This document shows positions 24,425 through 36,179 of a stretch of DNA of 64,000 bases, piece by piece. Made by a program: the position numbers and the translations under genes. The stretch is from positions 12,214,001 through 12,278,000 of the forward strand of contig NC_045129.1 in the NCBI RefSeq assembly GCF_007655135.1. Reading direction: 5' to 3'. This DNA comes from Punica granatum. Its lineage: Eukaryota > Streptophyta > Magnoliopsida > Myrtales > Lythraceae. The notes under the pieces were generated by a model. It saw nothing but the letters and a program-made list of their open reading frames with translations. It was not told the DNA's origin and did not search any database. Every line of letters begins with the position of its first letter. Within the stretch, counting starts at the first letter, position 1.

Positions 24425-25335
24425 CAGACACAATGGAAATATAATCGCTGCGTAAAACAGGATTGTTTGTTACAGCGCGGATCGATCTCCTTGTATTAAA
24501 AATATGTTGCTTTCTAGTTTTGGTATAATTGATGATTAGATATGAAAGATAGGTAGAGGAGAAAATATGCAAATATTGTGATGGGAAGGAGGTGGGTGAT
24601 CTAACTCAGAGAGGTCATGAGGGCTTGTTCGGCCTTTAAAGCATCAAGGTCGGTTTAATGGTCTGATTTCGGAGTTCGTTTTGAGACTACACAAACATGC
24701 CCTTTTTATTCTTTTTTCGTACTCTATCTGTATTATTATTATTATTATTTGTTACCAATAAGGCTCATAAATTTTGTACAAATAAAATAAAAATCTTAAT
24801 AACTAATAAAGGAGCATGAATGGTTCCATCATGAAAATAGAACCGAAACCTCTTAATAATCAATCAAATGGCATGCGCAGTTGTAATACACCATCTTTCT
24901 CACTACATCTTTAGAAATTAGATTGGAATTTCTTTTGCAGTGTTCTTATTTTTCTAATAATTTTTATATAATAAGAAGTATTCTGGATTTGTCCGATTAA
25001 TTCTACGGGCACAGATAAACACCCCGCAATCACGCATGACAGGCAATTTTGACCTTACAAATCATGCCTGGAAGTGGCCCACTTATGTCATCTTCTCTAA
25101 TTTTTACCGAATGTCAACATTGTTGGGTATAAATTATTGGAGCCTATTTAAAAAAGTATAAATTATATTGGATGAAATGTCACGAGTCCCTTTAGTGATT
25201 TTTCACAAGCCCCTTATTGCAATTTTAAGCCATGATTAGGTGATTGGTCATTTTTGCTTAGAAATGGTAGCTCTGTCAAGAATTGACAACAGATGGTAAC
25301 ATTAACACAATGCATTCCCGCACTGGGCGGTCACG
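24425..25335. repeat. segmental duplication copy 2
   Basis: Diverged copy of 19905-20510 in the same orientation, with the same series of anchors ending in ggtgattggtcatttttgct and aattgacaaca. The copy is longer, mainly because of a SINE-like insert at 24750-24900. No protease-like coding sequence follows on its right side, so only the downstream flank of the protease gene, or a shared repeat, was duplicated. Confidence 0.6.
24750..24900 (-). repeat. tRNA-derived SINE-like copy
   Basis: The minus strand contains a B-box-like GGTTTCGGTTC and shares the tail word taataactaataaag with the copy at 3115-3240. It lies inside the second copy of the segmental duplication and is absent from the first. 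Confidence 0.45.
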
Positions 25336-26325
25336 ATACTTCTTGTGAAGAAAGCTTGTGATTTACTCTTGCTAGAGCAATAAATATCTCAAGTCTTCAT
25401 CAAGTCTAGGCTATGGCTATTTACAATTAGTCGTCGGACCTTAATCTAATCTTCTCAATCTTGATTTTGCATTGTAATATAGTATCTGTAAAGCTGTAAT
25501 CTTTGTTGACAGTACAGAGCCACAAACCAATCTTAGTTGACAGTATCAGAGCCACAAACCAATCTTATCAGGCACGAAGATAGTCATCCCTAACAACTTG
25601 AGAGAAGCCGGTCGACTAAGCTTTTACATGTTCTCTATCTTTATCCCTTGTAGGAGCTTATTTGGTCCTTTTTAAGAAACAATTCATTATACCTACAAAC
25701 GAGACCCACATCTGACCTTATACAGACACGAAGAACGATTCCGTAATGGGATTATATTATTTTTCCTGAAGAAGAATTCCTAAAGCTTCTAACTACGTCG
25801 ACATGTAATGACACTGTTTAAGGAAGGAAAGAACATCATGAGATTGAGAATGCAAACTAGAAAGTGGGCCCAGACCGGGAGGGAGGTTGTGATGTCTGCC
25901 TGTCCTTTGAGTAAAGTTGCCTCCAATCTCAAAACCAGCACCCAAGACAGATCTGTTCTGACTGAAATCTTACTATGGATCCATATATTTCATCAATCAT
26001 CTGATAATCACATCACAGCTTCAATGAGAGAGAGTAAAGAGTCAAGCTCGTATAGCTTATATATTCAGTAGAATTTTTACAATCAGGCAAATCTAATAGT
26101 CATTGAGAGCAAAATTCAAAACATCCTCTGCCACAGATAAGGGAATCCAATACCTAACATCGTCTGCATTTTCAGGAACATGGAATGCCCGCTTATAAGT
26201 TAAGACTGCTGAGCCGACTCACCTCCTTCTCATAGTACAAAATGGGACAAATAGTGCATTTTCTGGGTATGCACATCCGCTTGGGATGGGAATATATGCA
26301 ACCGGATGAAATTAGATTCCAGCTG
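25336..26325. other. intergenic plus 3' UTR of the ARGLU1-like gene
   Basis: No gene seen in 25336-26050. A roughly 31-bp tandem repeat (gttgacagta...agagccacaaaccaatctta) occurs twice at 25505-25567. The part next to 26325 is the likely 3' UTR of the minus-strand ARGLU1-like gene. Confidence 0.5.
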
Positions 26326-28564
26326 TTACAGACCGAATGACATCTTCGAACGAGATTGGTTTTTAACCAGTAAGCTCCTCTGCTTAGCACGTTCCTCTTC
26401 CTCTTCCAACCGTTTCCTACGAGCAGCCTCTTCTTTCTGCCTCTGAATCAGCTCCAGCTCCCGCTGCCTTTCCTCTTCCTTACGCGCTGCCTCCTGTGCT
26501 TCTCTTCTCTGGGACTCTTCCACCCGCCTCCTGTTCTCCTCCAGCATCCTATCAAGCTCCTCTCTCTCTCTTCGGGCTTGTTCCTGCAGAATATTACAAT
26601 GAATATTAACAGTCATGAAAAAATCCGCCCATGAAAGGAAAATGGTATACAATAATTTGCCTTTTCTTGTGTCCCCTTTTATGTCGAAGATTACTGGAAT
26701 TGTTTTCAATTCAAGCCCTTCATCCCAGCTATTTGCTGCCTTCACTAAACACACCATCAATATTGAAACCAAACCTTAACATTGTACACAGTTCATTGCA
26801 ACATATTGCTTTAACCCTTCCATGTCCCTATCTCTATGGCCAATTATGAGATCATTAGCTATCATAAGCTAATAGTATCCTTACTTCTTTCCGTCGAGCT
26901 TCCATTAGAGCAGCTCCCTTCTCTTTCTCAAGTTGAGCTGCAACATCGGCCAATAATTTGGCTCGTCCTTCTTCTATTCTTCTAGCTATTTCTGTGTTAA
27001 CTTCCTCAGACTTCAACCTCTCCTCAACATTCTTCCGGATTGCTTCTTCAAGTCTCTGTGCAGTCTCTTCTTCCAAAAGTTTCAATTCTGCCTCATGTTG
27101 AAGCCTGACAGCATATCCAAACCATGAGACATGAAATTGTGCCACAACCCAAGAATGAAATAGCACAAGCAAACCCAAGCGATGGATATGAAAAGCCTAC
27201 GGAAAACATTTGCAAATAGAATTGTCCAATAACATGGGATAGTCTGGTCCAATGCTTCAAACGTACTTTACCCTTTTCTGATCTGTAATAGAATGAAGTT
27301 TCAATAGGAATGGGAAACAAACTGAATTATATAGTTGCTTCCTTTGAAAAGCCAAACCAGAAATATGCAAGGTGACCTTCGCCTGCCAATATTAATATAT
27401 CAAACTCTAAACTTTGCAAAGTACGGAATTGTTAAGCATCCACATCCAGAAGATGCACAGTAGCAAGTTTTCTATTGTCACTGACTTAACAGAAAAGTGG
27501 AAATATTATCCATCCTCACAAATGATACCAACTTTTAACTTTTAAGCAAGTTAAACAGATGCAATCTAAGCTTATTGACTAGTACAAGAAAAAGAATGTA
27601 AACTACAATATATTAACCAACTGATACTGCCAAAGAGTGACGAGTAAACGTAAAAAATTTAATAATTATATCAACAAAGACCTTTTCTTTTCTTCTTCCT
27701 CTTTTTTGAGTTTCTCGATGACATTCTTGCGTTCAGTAGAGGCAAGGCTAGGATTGGGGGACTTGGGTGGTGGGGACAGGGATCTGCTAGGACTTCTCTG
27801 CCTTCTGTGGCGCCTGGGCGTCGGGGATCTTGTCCTGCGCCGCCTATAAGATGAAGAGCGACTTCTTCGGCGACGTGGGGAGCTCGAGCGACTTCTTCTT
27901 CTGCAATAAACGTAAATTTCGCGTCCTTCAGATTCAACTCCACACTAACATCATGACAGATAACAAAAAAGACAAGAAAAACGTGACCTTCGAGAAACAG
28001 CAATTCTAGTTTCTCAACAGCAGCTGAATCCTCTGTGCACTGAAGGAACAATGTTCCTGAAGAGGACTAACAAGAAAAAGCCACCGACAATCAACCAAAC
28101 AGTAACAGCAACATCGGAGATTAACATGTAAAGAGCTTCAGCAATTGCCTCACAATCACGAAAGCAGAAATCACATCATACGGGCATCAAAACTAGGATG
28201 CCACCTTAAGAGGGAAGGACAAAGATAAAAATTTTACAAACACATTCAGCCAAATACTTCACTACTTCCGCCGCACAAGTGACGAATTTCACGTTCCACT
28301 GAGCATTCATATCCACCATGAACGTTCTTGCAGGGAGCAGCTAAAATTTTTGTGAAAATACAACAATTCATTTGAAACATGGAGTGGACATCAAGTGGTT
28401 TATAATCAGATTGAAGGGGAAGAAATTAGGGACGACCTGCTGTGGGAATTGGAGTACGGCGACCGGCTGCGGTCCCGTCGACTTCTTCGGCTGGAACGGC
28501 GGCCAACTGGCGACGGAGAGTGCCTTCGCCGGTACGACGGCGACCTTGATATGCTTCGAGCCAT
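26326..28564 (-). CDS. ARGLU1-like arginine/glutamate-rich nuclear protein
   Basis: Four coding exons on the minus strand: 28564-28437, 27900-27682, 27104-26885 and 26583-26326. All have GT/AG introns and compatible phases, giving 825 nt and 274 aa. The N-terminal ~90 residues are an Arg/Ser-rich segment starting MARSISRSPSYRRRHS, with many RS, SR and SP pairs. From about residue 100 the protein is a highly charged helix, ERKNVIEKLKKEEEEKK..., AEQ-type coil with EEQARREREELDRMLEENRRR across the exon 3/4 join, ending QSRSKMSFGL. This is the layout of ARGLU1, a nuclear protein that in animals binds Mediator and splicing factors; plant orthologues exist. A role in pre-mRNA splicing and transcription is inferred from the family. 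The short open frames in the introns (for example 27320-27093) are intronic readthrough. Confidence 0.93.
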
Positions 28565-28691
28565 TTGATTCCTTCCACTTTGCCGACTTGCGAAAAGCGC
28601 AAAATCTAAAAACCGAAGCGGGAGAAGAAATCCGAGCAGGAGCTTCCGGACCGGTGAACCGGGTCCACCATCACATGACTATTGCCTTTAA

Positions 28692-29395
28692 GGTAAGGTG
28701 TAAATGAGCCTAAGCCGAATCTGAATCTTAGGAAGCTCAAGCTCGGATCGTTTATTTGCTCGTAAGCTTGGGCTTCGGCTCGAACTTCGTTGAGTCTAAC
28801 GGTACGTTTGGTTTCAGAGTTAAAGTAATTTTGATTTTAATTGTGGAAAATGACAAAATGTTGTGTAGTGTGTTGAGTTAAAATTAAAGTTAAAATTTTT
28901 GATTTGGGAAATGTGTATTTTTGTTGTCTAGTAGGTTGAGTTAAAGTTAAAGTTAAAAATTTTGTGATTTTAACCCTGAAAACAAACGGACCGTAACTCA
29001 TATCTGAGTTCAAGCTCGCCTCATTGAACAAAACTAAGGCTCGAAGCAGAAAAGTTGTGACTTATATAAATTCGGATAAATTTGAAGCCGTTTAGACCCG
29101 AAACAAAATCAATATATATAAACTTATAAGTAAAAGTATAATCCAACATTACCGTTTATAATAATACATGGGTCAACATTTATCCTTATGCTTTATGGGC
29201 CTAATATTATGTGGGTCTGTAGCTATATATATATATATATATATCTGTAATTAAAAAGCTCGTTTAGAGTCGCTAGTTTCCCGAAATCATTGAGTTCGAC
29301 TAGGCTCTCTTGACTAGCGAGCTTGAACTTAGCTCGATAAGATCAAGCGGAATTCGAGGTTTCATCAAGCCGAGTTTGAACCGCTCGCGAATTGT
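28692..29395. repeat. AGCTCG-rich dispersed repeat split by a MITE
   Basis: Both ends (28692-28797 and 28997-29090, 29260-29395) are full of aagctcg, ggctcgaa and gagcttgaac words of a kind I have seen in plant interspersed repeats. A Tourist-like MITE (28800-28993) interrupts it. Family and ends are not resolved. Confidence 0.35.
28800..28993. mobile_element. Tourist-like (PIF/Harbinger) MITE
   Basis: 194 bp. Starts cggtacgtttggtttcag and ends in the inverted match ctgaaaacaaacggaccg. It is flanked on both sides by the trinucleotide TAA (28797-28799 and 28994-28996), the target duplication expected for PIF/Harbinger elements. Internal words such as gagttaaagttaaagttaaa recur in the related elements at 58893 and 63506. 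It lies about 240 bp upstream of the ARGLU1-like start codon. Confidence 0.75.
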
Positions 29396-30538
29396 TTCAT
29401 TTCACTTATAGGCCCATGACAGCGAGTCCATATCTCATCATCTCGATGCCGGTGACCGAGCAGAGCATCGCGTCTCGTGGGCCAGATCGATGCCATTATA
29501 TACTATTCAAAGGCCCAGGCCCATGCCTTGGTTTTTCTCCCGAGTCCCGGGATTCATGGCAGGTCGCGTTAACTCACAGTTGATGACCCAATTGAACGAA
29601 CTAACAGTCTAGCCCAAGCCGCCCCAGGTTCGGTCTTGGCCTTAAAGCTTGGTTTAGGTATCGAATATGAGGACTTATTCGTACATGAATAGAAAGTTAT
29701 TTTTATCTATCCATGCTAACAATTTCGGAAGGTGTGGCATTGGTTTGAGTATTGTAAATTATAAGGAATTTGAGATTATTGAGAAATTAAGTCGTGGAAT
29801 ATCATATTTCTATGAATGTCATATTTCTGTATTTAGCAAATACATTGTATTCCTTAAAATATACATAATATTGTGATATCTTGATATTTAGTATGGTAAT
29901 AAATTAATGAGAAAGATATATAATTTTATAATAATACACTTGTTATATAATTATTTTAGGTAAAAAAATAATTTCGATTGATGAAATTAATAAAGAAAAT
30001 TTTAGAAGAGAGGATTTACTAGTGAGAGGAAAAGATAGTGAAGAGAGACACGGAGTGTGTGAGAAAATTTAGGGTCGAACAAAGGAAGTCGGTAGTTAAA
30101 AAAAGTTGAATTTACTAAAGTATCCCAACTTCTCTTCAATCCAATAGCTATCAATTTTTCAAATTTATTTCTAAAAGGCATATTTGGGAGAAGGAAAGTT
30201 ACAAACTATTTTTCCTTCTCCCATATAGTAATATAGATCAAATAATTAGAGTTAAAATTGAATAAGAACACATTAAAATCTATTTTTTAAATTTAATTTT
30301 AATATAAATATATATTTATTCATTTATTTGTTTACAGGTGCTTGTAATTTAAAAAAATTACTATCCCCACATAATTATATTCATAAAAAATAAAAAATAT
30401 ACACTTTATTATTTTTAATTTATAATAATTGTATGAATTAATAAATGAAGTTAACTTTAAAAAAATTAAAATATAATAGAAAAAATAATAATAACTTGAC
30501 TCTCTTACTTGAGGGTAAAAGGGTCAAATTATATAATA
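29396..30538. other. intergenic, no gene seen
   Basis: GC content falls steadily after 29650 and becomes very AT-rich. Short frames at 29392-29583 and 29667-29876 carry no recognisable domain. Confidence 0.45.
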
Positions 30539-31443
30539 TTAGTCGTGAAATCCATGCGTTACAAGAGATAGAATGTCAAAAAGAAAATTTTCAAGCACAA
30601 AAAGAGGGGTAGATAAATTATACGCATCCAACAGCAAGCGGAACACAAAAAGATGATAAAGGCCAATAATTTACACAGAGAACTCGCGAATCAGTGCAAA
30701 AAAGATGAAAAAATGGAGATTGGTAGATTTATATTTTCATATTTGAGATGAGAATCACAAGTTAAAAAACAAATTTAAATATTGAAGTCACCTTCATGCG
30801 TGAATTCTAATGGTAAACGTATTTACTTTTTGAGAGATCACATCTTGTGATAGCAACATTTTGCTCTAACCGAATTGATCACAGTTTATGTGTGGTAAGT
30901 CCTATTTATAACATATTGTAACGATAAAAAAATATGATAATATTTGTTTTTTGAAAGTAAATATGATTCATATCTATAAAAAAATATTATCTAATTTGTT
31001 TTTTGAAAAAAAATTGATTAGTATCTATTAAAAATATGTCTAATTTATTTTTGAAAACCAAATATGATCTTTAAGATCTTATATGATTTATTTAGATAAC
31101 ATATAGTTTGAAATACAAATATGAATTTTATTAATTCACAAAATGAATGAGGTATATTAATTCAAATCTATTTTTATGTTTTAAAAAATTTAAAAGTTAA
31201 AAGTTAGAAATTCGTTTTCAAAAAAATTCAAATCTATATTTATATTTTTTTAAAACTTAAAATTTTAAATTTTAAAAATTATTTTTAAAGAAATAAAAAA
31301 AAATGAATGGTCCTACAAATCTATATCTATATTTTTAAAAATTTATCTTTTAAAAAAACTCAAAAAATCAAGAAAATTCAATTCAGTAATGGAGCATTCT
31401 AAGGCTATCTAATCAGCCCTCTTGTATTGTACTTTTATATATG
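30539..31443 (-). mobile_element. Helitron-like element, copy A
   Basis: The minus strand ends CTAA at 30539-30542 followed by host T, preceded by an imperfect hairpin related to that of copy B. Its 5' side (31443 downward on the minus strand) begins with an AT run, then aaaagtacaatac and gattagatagccttagaa, which parallels the 5' end of copy B. Very AT-rich and non-coding. Confidence 0.45.
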
Positions 31444-32822
31444 CTAGTCGTGGAGTTCGTGCATTGCACGAGATAGTACATCAATTTGAAAAGAAAATAT
31501 AATTAAGAATTAAAAAGAAAAATCCCTTCGAGAGTCAAAGTGGAACAAAAATAATATAATAAATAATATTCTTCACATTTAGTGGTAGACGAATTTACTT
31601 TTGGAGAGCTTGTATATAGGGATAACCTTTTGAAAGACAAAAGTCACATCAACAATCTTGAGAAACAATATGAGAAAAAATAAGGAAAAAAAATTACGAT
31701 AAAAATGACAGAAAAAATCAAAGTATAAATTTAATCAACTCACTTGCACCTAGGGATAGACATATGTTTCGAGAGCTCGCGTTTAGTTGTAGACTTATTA
31801 GTTGAGGTAAGGCCAATACGTATGTGTATGATGATTACTATTTATAACCATCATATATAATCTAGATAAAATATAATCTAATTTGTTTTCTTTTTTTGGT
31901 TAACAAGTCTGATTTTTTTTTAAAAGAAAATTTAATACATATATATCTATACCATAAAATATTATCTAATCTATTTTTTAAAGATAGATATCTATAAAAA
32001 CATATAACTTACATATACTTTTTCTTCTTATATATATTGAAGGATGTTATATATTAATATGTACTTATTTTCATGTTAATATTGATGTGAAGAAATATTA
32101 ATTTTTATTTTAAAAAATTGAAAATTATTAAATAATATCTATACATATAATAAAATCTTCTCATTTATTTCAAATACATTATGATATATAAATTGTAAAA
32201 ATTAAAGAAATCATGAAATCAAATTTTATGATGAGATATCTTTAAAAAAATATATTTTTTATTAAAAATAATTCCAAAAATATAAATAAATAAAAACCTA
32301 GAAAATTCCTTTTGGAAAATAATGCTAATATATTCTTATTTTGATGTTAATATTGATGTGATGAAATATTAATTTTAATTTTAAAAAATCCAAGATTATT
32401 AAATAATATCTACACATGTAATAAAATCTTCTCATTTATTTCAAATAAATTATCTTGTATAAATTATAAAAATTAAAGAAATCAAGAAATCGGATTTTAT
32501 GATGACATATCTTGAAAAAAATATTTTTATTAAAAATAATTAAGAAAAAAATCTAGAAAATTCATTTCAGAAAATTCATATTACCTTCACTTGAATATCA
32601 CTATAGTGTACAAAAGATTTTATGATATTTTCGGTCTTTTTAATTGGAATATTATAAGCGAAAATAATTTCGAAAGATTTTTTTGCTAATTTCATAATAA
32701 AAGATAATTTAAAATTTTAAGAACTCAAAAAACCGAGAAAATTTCATTCAGAAATGGAGTGTTCTGAGGCTATCTGGCATGTTCCATCTCATATCGTGCT
32801 TTCATATATATATATATATAGA
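31444..32822 (-). mobile_element. Helitron-like element, copy B
   Basis: The minus strand begins TC at 32822, with host A before it, then TATATATATATAT and GAAAGCACGATATG, a common Helitron 5' start. It ends CTAG at 31444-31447. Nine bases before that lies a perfect 7-bp-stem hairpin, tcgtgcattgcacga (31457-31471). Both diagnostic ends are thus present. The expected host T after CTAG is replaced because copy A abuts it directly. No Rep/helicase is encoded, so it is non-autonomous. Confidence 0.55.
32045..32545. repeat. internal direct duplication in Helitron-like copy B
   Basis: About 220 bp at 32045-32270 (from tattaatatgtacttatttt through attaaaaataatt) recurs at 32325-32545 with modest divergence: same order of ttaatattgatgtga, aataaaatcttctcattt and attaaagaaatca.aaatc words. 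Confidence 0.6.
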
Positions 32823-32862
32823 TTTTATGCGTTTTGAAAATAATTTCAATAATTTCGATTAA

Positions 32863-35800
32863 GAGTCACTGAAAAAACATAATGATAAATATAACTTCAT
32901 CCATATAGGGCTTGTCCAAGTGGGCATAAAACCCCTAACAAGAGAAGGCTTAGATATCTCAGTACTCCTAGTGCTTAGGGATGCTAGGCTTTTGAATTAC
33001 CATGAATCCATCCTTGGGACAGTCGAGACTAGTCTGTGCGACGGACCAATCCATTTCAACTGTTTCCCAAATTTCACCATGTCCCTCAAAGACCAAAACA
33101 TAACTCATGGCTTAACCTTGCAGATCAAAACGCATAATTACAAGATTGCTTTAGGCTCCATCCCTTTAGCCCTTGTGTACATAATCCATTACAAAACGAT
33201 GGTCTCAGCGTTTGCAACCAGAGCCTTCAACCATAGCCCCAAAGGAGAAACCCTCATTTTCTAAACAGACATTGCCAGGTCAAACACTGTAGTCCCTAGA
33301 CCAATTAGGTGGAATGAGGTAACTCTTCCTGAAGAATGGGTCTTAGAAGACGCAGTTGCACCTGAAAAAATCCAAAATGAGGAACTTAGTCGAGTGAGCC
33401 AGTTCCAAGATAGGAGAGTTTCCATAAGCTTTCGCCATAGGAGATCAGTCGACATACAGTCAACCTTAACCCCTTCGATAAGTTCTTCCTTTAGAAGCCC
33501 TGAGCTAAGAAGGAGATCATTCAGTGTTGCCCCATCGGCAAACACTTTCCAAACAGCTACTGAAGCCCCTCCTAGGTCCACCAACCTTAGAGGAATTAGT
33601 AGTGTCGCCACAGATATCCCTAGGCCAGTATATTCTGTCCCAAACACAGATGAAACTGAGTCTTCACCCCCTTCACCCACATTTTCATCCATAACCGATA
33701 CGACCAGGATCAATCCTAACCCTGAGATCTATGTGATTGAAAAACCCTTGACATTAGCATCCAACATCCTTAGGAATGATTTCTGCTCCAAAGAAAATGA
33801 AAATTGGAGGAATTGGTTGCATGATGTCTTTACGAAAAAATATGTAGAGACCATAATGCAAAATCAGTGGATCCATTTCATGGAGAAAAATAGGAAAAAT
33901 ATCCTTTTCTGGGACTGGTTCTACCAGGTCTACATGGAAGAAAAGGCCATCAAATTCACTGAAAAAACCATAACCTGGAAACTGCCTTTTAACAAAGCCA
34001 TAGTTTCCTCAAAACCTCCTCCAAAATATGTTGAGCCAAAAGAACCTGAGCAAACCAAAAACCTTAGGTTACTCAACATGATGATCAAAAACACCCGCGC
34101 TTTAGAGCATGAAAACCGGGAAGGGGAAAGAAAACAAGTAGAGTCAGAACTTCGCCAAAAACTCCATGAGTTGCAAAAAGAAGTGAAAACTCTAAAAAAC
34201 GATGAAAAGCTGGTTCAGACCTTGGACGATTCTGAACCCAAACCTGAGTGTAAAAGCCAGGAATTCACCCATCAGAAATACCTCCTAAAACCTACAATTA
34301 AGGTGCACGACTTCCAGATGGAAGCAACTGCCCTATTGGATACAGGTGCAGACACCAATTGTGTGAGGGAGGGATTAATCCCATTAAAATACTGTGAAAA
34401 AACCCATGAATCTTTACATTCTGCAAGCAATAATAAACTGAAAATTTCACATAAAATTGCAGAAGCAAAAGTCAAAAATGAAGATTCAACTTATAAAACT
34501 GGTTTCCTAGTTGTCCAGGACTTAAAAAATGAAGTCATTCTAGGAACCACATTCATTCAACTCATCAAACCCTTCCTTTTCACCAACTCTGGCATAAAAA
34601 CGGTGTATTTAGGAAGCAAAACCCTTTTTCCTTTCATCACAAAACCTGTAACCATAAATCTGGACATAATAGAGGCAACTGAGAGGCAAATTGGCTGGGT
34701 AAAAGATGAGATCTCACACCATAATGTTGAAAATCTGCTCCAAAAACCAGATTTGAAACAAAAAATCGATAATCTCAACAGGCTGATTCAGGAGTCAGTT
34801 TGCGGAGAAACCCCAAATGCTTTCTGGGATAGGAAGCAACATGTCATCGATCTACCTTATGAAAAGGATTTCGATGAGAAAAATATCCCAACAAAAGCCA
34901 GACCCATTCAGATGAATCAAGAGTTAGAAAAACACTGTAAAGTGGAAATCCAGGAACTCTTGAACAAAAAATTGATTAGACCTAGCAAGTCTCCTTGGAG
35001 TTGTTCAGCCTTCTACGTGAACAAAAACGCTGAGCTCGAAAGAGGAGTACCCAGGTTAGTAATCAATTACAAGCCTTTGAATCAAGCCTTGAGGTGGATT
35101 AGGTACCCAATACCTAACAAAAAAGATTTGCTCCAAAAACTTCATGATTCAAAAATATTTTCAAAATTCGACATGAAGTCAGGTTTTTGGCAAATTCAAA
35201 TCACCGAAAAGGACAAATATAAAACTGCATTCACCGTTCCGTTTGGCCATTACGAATGGAATGTAATGCCATTTGGGCTAAAAAATGCCCCATCTGAATT
35301 TCAGAAAATCATGAATGACATCTTTGGTGCATACTCCGATTTCATAATAGTATACATTGATGATGTCCTCATATTTTCCAAGACCGTTGATTCTCATTTC
35401 AAAAATGTGAAACATTTTATGAGAATCACATCAAAAAATGGTTTGGCTGTGTCTCCGACTAAGGTCTGCCTTTTCAAAACCATAATTCGATTTCTAGGGC
35501 ATAATATCAGCAGGGGCACCATAATCCCCATAGACAGGTCCATCCAGTTTGCTGATAGATTCCCTGACCATATCCATGATAAGAAACAGCTACAGAGGTT
35601 CTTAGGTAGTCTCAACTACGTTGTAGACTTTTACCCTGGCCTTAGTAAGCTCTGCAAACCCCTCCATAACAGGTTAAAGAATTCTCCTCCACTATGGACG
35701 GATGAACAAACCAACATTGTGAAGCAAATTAAGCTTCAAATCAAAACTTTGCCCTGTTTACACTTGGCAAACCCATATGCAAAAAAGATTGTTGAAACGG

Positions 35801-36165
35801 ACACCTCTGAAGAAGGATACGGAGGAATCTTGAAACAATCAAAAAATGGAATTGAACAGGTCGTCCAGTTCACATCAAAACATTGGAACCCAACCCAGAA
35901 GAATTACTCAACCATTAAAAAAGAAATTCTTTCTGTGGTCCTTTGCATTTCGAAATTTCAATTTGATATTTTAAACCAAAGGTTTTTACTTCGGATTGAT
36001 TGTAAATCTGCAAAAGAGGTTCTTCAAAAAGATGTTCAAAACATTGCGTCAAAACAGATTTTTGCCAGATGGCAAGCAATCTTGAGTGTCTTTGATTTTG
36101 ACATCGAATTCATAAAAGGTGAGACTAATAGTCTCCCAGATTTCTTGACAAGAGAATTCCTGTAG
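32863..36165 (+). pseudogene. pararetroviral ORF1 remnant: movement protein, aspartic protease, RT, RNase H
   Basis: One reading frame is open from 32863, after a TAA at 32860-32862, and is broken once by TAA at 33262-33264 before continuing to 36165. The first part shows movement-protein signatures (IHIG followed by PLTREGLD and a short LRDAR). After the break, a region with NENWRNWL and WDWFYQVYM fits the poorly conserved capsid/linker zone, but I saw no CCHC zinc knuckle. The aspartic protease motif LLDTGAD is at residues 314-320 of the second open part (from 33394). The RT box YIDD is at 654-657. RNase H acidic residues are D803, E844 and D869. No frameshift is seen after 33394. The missing N-terminus and the internal stop make it a pseudogene. 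Confidence 0.85.
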
Positions 36166-36179
36166 GTACCACCATTAGC

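Noticed and set aside
25505..25567. cagtatcagagccac words resembling a retrotransposon primer site
   Set aside because: They are part of a short tandem repeat, lack the leading tggt, and have no LTR next to them.
26326..26772. 148-aa frame as a stand-alone gene
   Set aside because: Its first part is intron readthrough; only 26583-26326 is exon 4 of the ARGLU1-like gene, shown by the CAG acceptor and phase match.
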